The translations under genes were made by a program, and so were the position numbers. The notes under the pieces are model-generated. The model searched no databases and was not told where the DNA came from. It saw only the letters and a list, made by a program, of their open reading frames with translations. A stretch of DNA of 64,000 nucleotides from Syngnathus acus (lineage: Eukaryota > Chordata > Actinopteri > Syngnathiformes > Syngnathidae), in the NCBI RefSeq assembly GCF_901709675.1, contig NC_051094.1:12208501-12272500 (forward strand), in the 5' to 3' direction. Positions 61,170 through 64,000 of the stretch are shown one piece after another (within the stretch, counting starts at the first letter, position 1; each line of letters begins with the position of its first letter).

Positions 61170-64000
61170 TCATATTTACATGTGCACAGTAATTTGTGTG
61201 TCTGTGTGTGTTTTACGGAGTCCAATCATTATTTTGTAATCATTAAATTGTATAAAATGGGTTGTTCGGGGTGGGGGACCAGGACTTGACTGCTATGATG
61301 CATAAATAAACCCATCATGCCTACCTTTCAGGTATCGATCCTTCTTTCTCATTTATCTTGCTTTATTTTTCCTCTGTGCCTCACATCCATTCATCTTGTC
61401 TGATTTCCTTTCTTAATCTCCCCATCGCTTCACTCTCCTTGTTGTTTATCTCCATTCTAATCCCATCTAGCTTCCTTACCATTCTACTTCGTTTTGCCAG
61501 TCTTGCACTTGTTTGTGTCGGTCCCTCTTCAATCTTGCTTATTTTTCCCATTATGCCATTTTTTTACCATTCTATTTGAAGTTAATTTGTTTTGTTTTTT
61601 TAAATCTTTTTACCATTCATTGATGGCAGATCTAGGGTCTTCTCTCATCAATCTCTTCCCATCTCAACCCACCCACTCCCGATTGTGCGCTATCCTCTCA
61701 AGATGAATGAGCAAGTTAAAGCAAGAGCTGAGGCCCTTTATTCCACACGTTGTCATTTCAGTTCCTCATCTTGCACTCTTTTATCATGCATTAATCCAAA
61801 CATCCTTTGTTATATTCCCCCTGCTGTCCTGGACATCCTTTATGAATGTGAAATGTTGAGCCTAACCTCATTCTTTTGGATCACTTCCCCTCCCTTTCTT
61901 ATATACTTGTAGACAAGACTGTTCTTGGTGACAAAAATGTTTCAGGTTTTATTTTAACACAAATAAATCGTATCTTTGTCTTATTAATTAAAACAAGATA
62001 TTTAAAAATACTGTTCACTAAATGAGATCCAACAAATTAGCCGTAATTTCGTATTGCACCACTAAACGGCGCTAGAAAACTTCTTGGAAGTTCCATCCAT
62101 TTATTCTGGGTGCTGCACTTAAAATACATTCAAGTCAGATAAACGCATTCACTTCTCTATCAGTGACAGTGACGACTTAAAGCAGCACCAGGGAACTTTT
62201 TGACTTTCATAAAACATTATTTAGTTTTGAATGGTACCTTGGTCACTGCCTGACAGTATCGCTTTTACTGGCACTAAATGACTGAGGAAGGAACACTTCC
62301 ACACAAAAAGCTACAAATGTGCTGACTGCTGTATGAGAAATGAATTGATAAATCTGATATTCAACATAAGAAAAAGTTGGTAAATGACTGCGGTATTTTC
62401 CTGCAACAATATATGCGAAGGACAAAAAAAGTCAAATCTCACCATTTACTGGCATCAATTTGGAATGAGGATGAGAAGAAAGCATTTGTCAGGAAACAGA
62501 TGAAGATATTGTGGCTTTCGCAAATCAGAAAAGGTGTTTTTACTCCATACATCCATGTTTGTTACGAACACTTCAATGAAAGTAAATTTTAATGCTTAGC
62601 ACTGTTCCAAACCACGCTGTACTACGTGTGTATGTATGTATATGTTGGAAATCAGTCAATTGTGGCCATGCTGTTGAATTAAACATTACATAGCCTGCAT
62701 GTCAGAAATGTTTCTTTGATTTCCAGCAGCGGGTTGCTACCGTGTTCACTGTTACCTGGCCTTGAGGCTGTAAATCATTGCTGCTTTAGCTAAAGCTAGG
62801 CTGTCAGCTATTCCAGGTCAGTAAGTGGAATAGGCTAGATTGAGAATAATGAATGAGGTTGTTTAAATCCTCTTTCATCCCACAACCCTTGCATCTTGAC
62901 TGATCTGCATCTTTTTCTCGCCAGCCAGAGCAGCCAGTCGGCTCCATCTGTGAACAGCACATTTAAAAAAGCTCTGAGTTTGCCCAACGGTCCGGAGTGT
63001 AGCAGAGCGCGCTCAGAGTACATTTCCAATTGTACCCCGAGGCGCTGTGCCTGAGACTACATGTTTTGGAGGGATCAAATGACAGCCATTTTGACATTGT
63101 GCCGTTTATTTTCAGATGAAGTATGCAGTTTCTCTGCACTGTCAAAAATGTTAAGCCCTTCATCTTAGCACATCTAAAGACATCTGAAATTTCATAACAG
63201 TTCATAATAATAATAGATTACATTCGATCAGATTAAACGAACAAAAACAAACATGAGTTGAGGTCTACTTTTTCTATCACAAGCCTAGTTTATGCTCCTG
63301 ATCTGAACATCTCAAATGGCAGACAAACAAATAGTGAACACGTGATAGACAACTATTCATATCCTGCTGTCCATCCGCGTTCTTATCTGCAATGGAAAGT
63401 GTTTTCCCCCCCCCAAGTAGTTTAAGTAATGTGCTGTTAAGAAGCAAACAATGAATACTAGACAGAAAATCGCTGGGGGTTTTTGCATGGAGGGTTGCCC
63501 ACATAGATACAGCTCGGTCTTTTCTGTTTTTTGTTTTGTTTTAAATCTTGTTGTACACGCAGCACTGAAAGCACTTGGCCAAACAAACCATCACAGATGT
63601 ATACATCTTATTTGTAAATCTTCCCCTAAAGCACCGAGCAACAAATTTAGAGGTTTTTACCTGTTCTTGCGAGTCAATATTCCTTCTACCGTTCTGATGA
63701 TGTTAGATATAGTTTATCAGTTTGATAATAAACAATTCCAGTTCGTGAGAGAATAGGAGGGTTGTAATATTTTTATTATTGTCAGTATGAACGTTTCCTG
63801 TTATTAAATTTTATAAAATCATAGCCGTCTATTTGTATTTAAGTTCTCTTTTTTTTTTTAGGTGTATTTGGCATTATTAGTGTCAATTAAATATAAACGG
63901 ATAGGTACAGGATGTGGCTCTCTTTCTGTTTCAGCTCCTTGAAGTAACACAAAAAAACCTCACAACATATTGCTGCTTAACTTTAACTTTGTCATAGGGG
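61170..64000. other. Downstream of gnrh1, nothing recognised
   Basis: Pyrimidine-rich and AT-rich sequence with short frames only. The longest plus frame near 62377-62592 resembles no family I know and has no splice context. No RNA gene or transposon end was identified. Confidence 0.45.

Noticed and set aside
62377-62592. A 71-codon plus-strand frame rich in Lys and Arg downstream of gnrh1
   Set aside because: No family match, no splice sites and ordinary chance length.

Overview
This is vertebrate, almost certainly ray-finned fish, nuclear DNA. Six protein-coding genes are split by GT-AG introns, most of them short, and all are recognisable as vertebrate orthologues. The non-coding DNA carries teleost-style debris: (CA)n arrays, hAT-like and mariner-like non-autonomous elements, a tRNA-headed SINE and a decayed LINE. 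I cannot name the species; a percomorph-type teleost fits.

Layout. 1-5.3 kb holds no gene, but it contains a 2.3 kb tandem array whose units are long palindromes. chmp7 (minus, 6220-9932) and lgi3 (minus, 11541-15517) are complete. 15.5-23.9 kb is intergenic, with a decaying tandem cluster of tRNA-Lys units, a hAT-type MITE and a 296 bp (CA)n tract. fgfr1 (minus, best match fgfr1a) runs from its stop at 23954 to its Ig-I exon at 33737. Its signal-peptide exon is unresolved, and a probable non-coding first exon lies at about 43.2 kb. Its 5' introns hold several transposon remnants, including a cystathionine beta-synthase (cbs) pseudogene inside a mariner-like element. ankrd39 (minus, 51995-52805) and kctd9 (plus, 53466-57449) are head to head with 660 bp between start codons. 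gnrh1 (plus, 60486-61139) follows kctd9 in the same orientation, as in human.

Biology. The genes are not an operon and share no single pathway. chmp7 acts in ESCRT-III and nuclear-envelope sealing, lgi3 is a secreted neuronal LRR/EPTP protein, fgfr1 is a receptor tyrosine kinase, ankrd39 is an ankyrin protein, kctd9 is a BTB/pentapeptide-repeat protein, and gnrh1 encodes the hypothalamic releasing hormone precursor. Their linkage mirrors human 8p (LGI3, CHMP7, GNRH1-KCTD9, FGFR1); ankrd39 is the exception.

Most notable points. (1) The gnrh1 decapeptide reads QHWSYGLNPG, an Asn8 form I do not recognise among named GnRHs. (2) fgfr1 exon 6 is 2 bp too long because of two +1 homopolymer expansions that break the frame; this is either an assembly error or a real lesion. 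(3) fgfr1 keeps the unusual tandem GT/GA 5' splice site controlling the Val-Thr insert. (4) A diverged inverted duplication flanks the fgfr1 first exon. (5) The palindromic satellite shows loop-orientation flipping.
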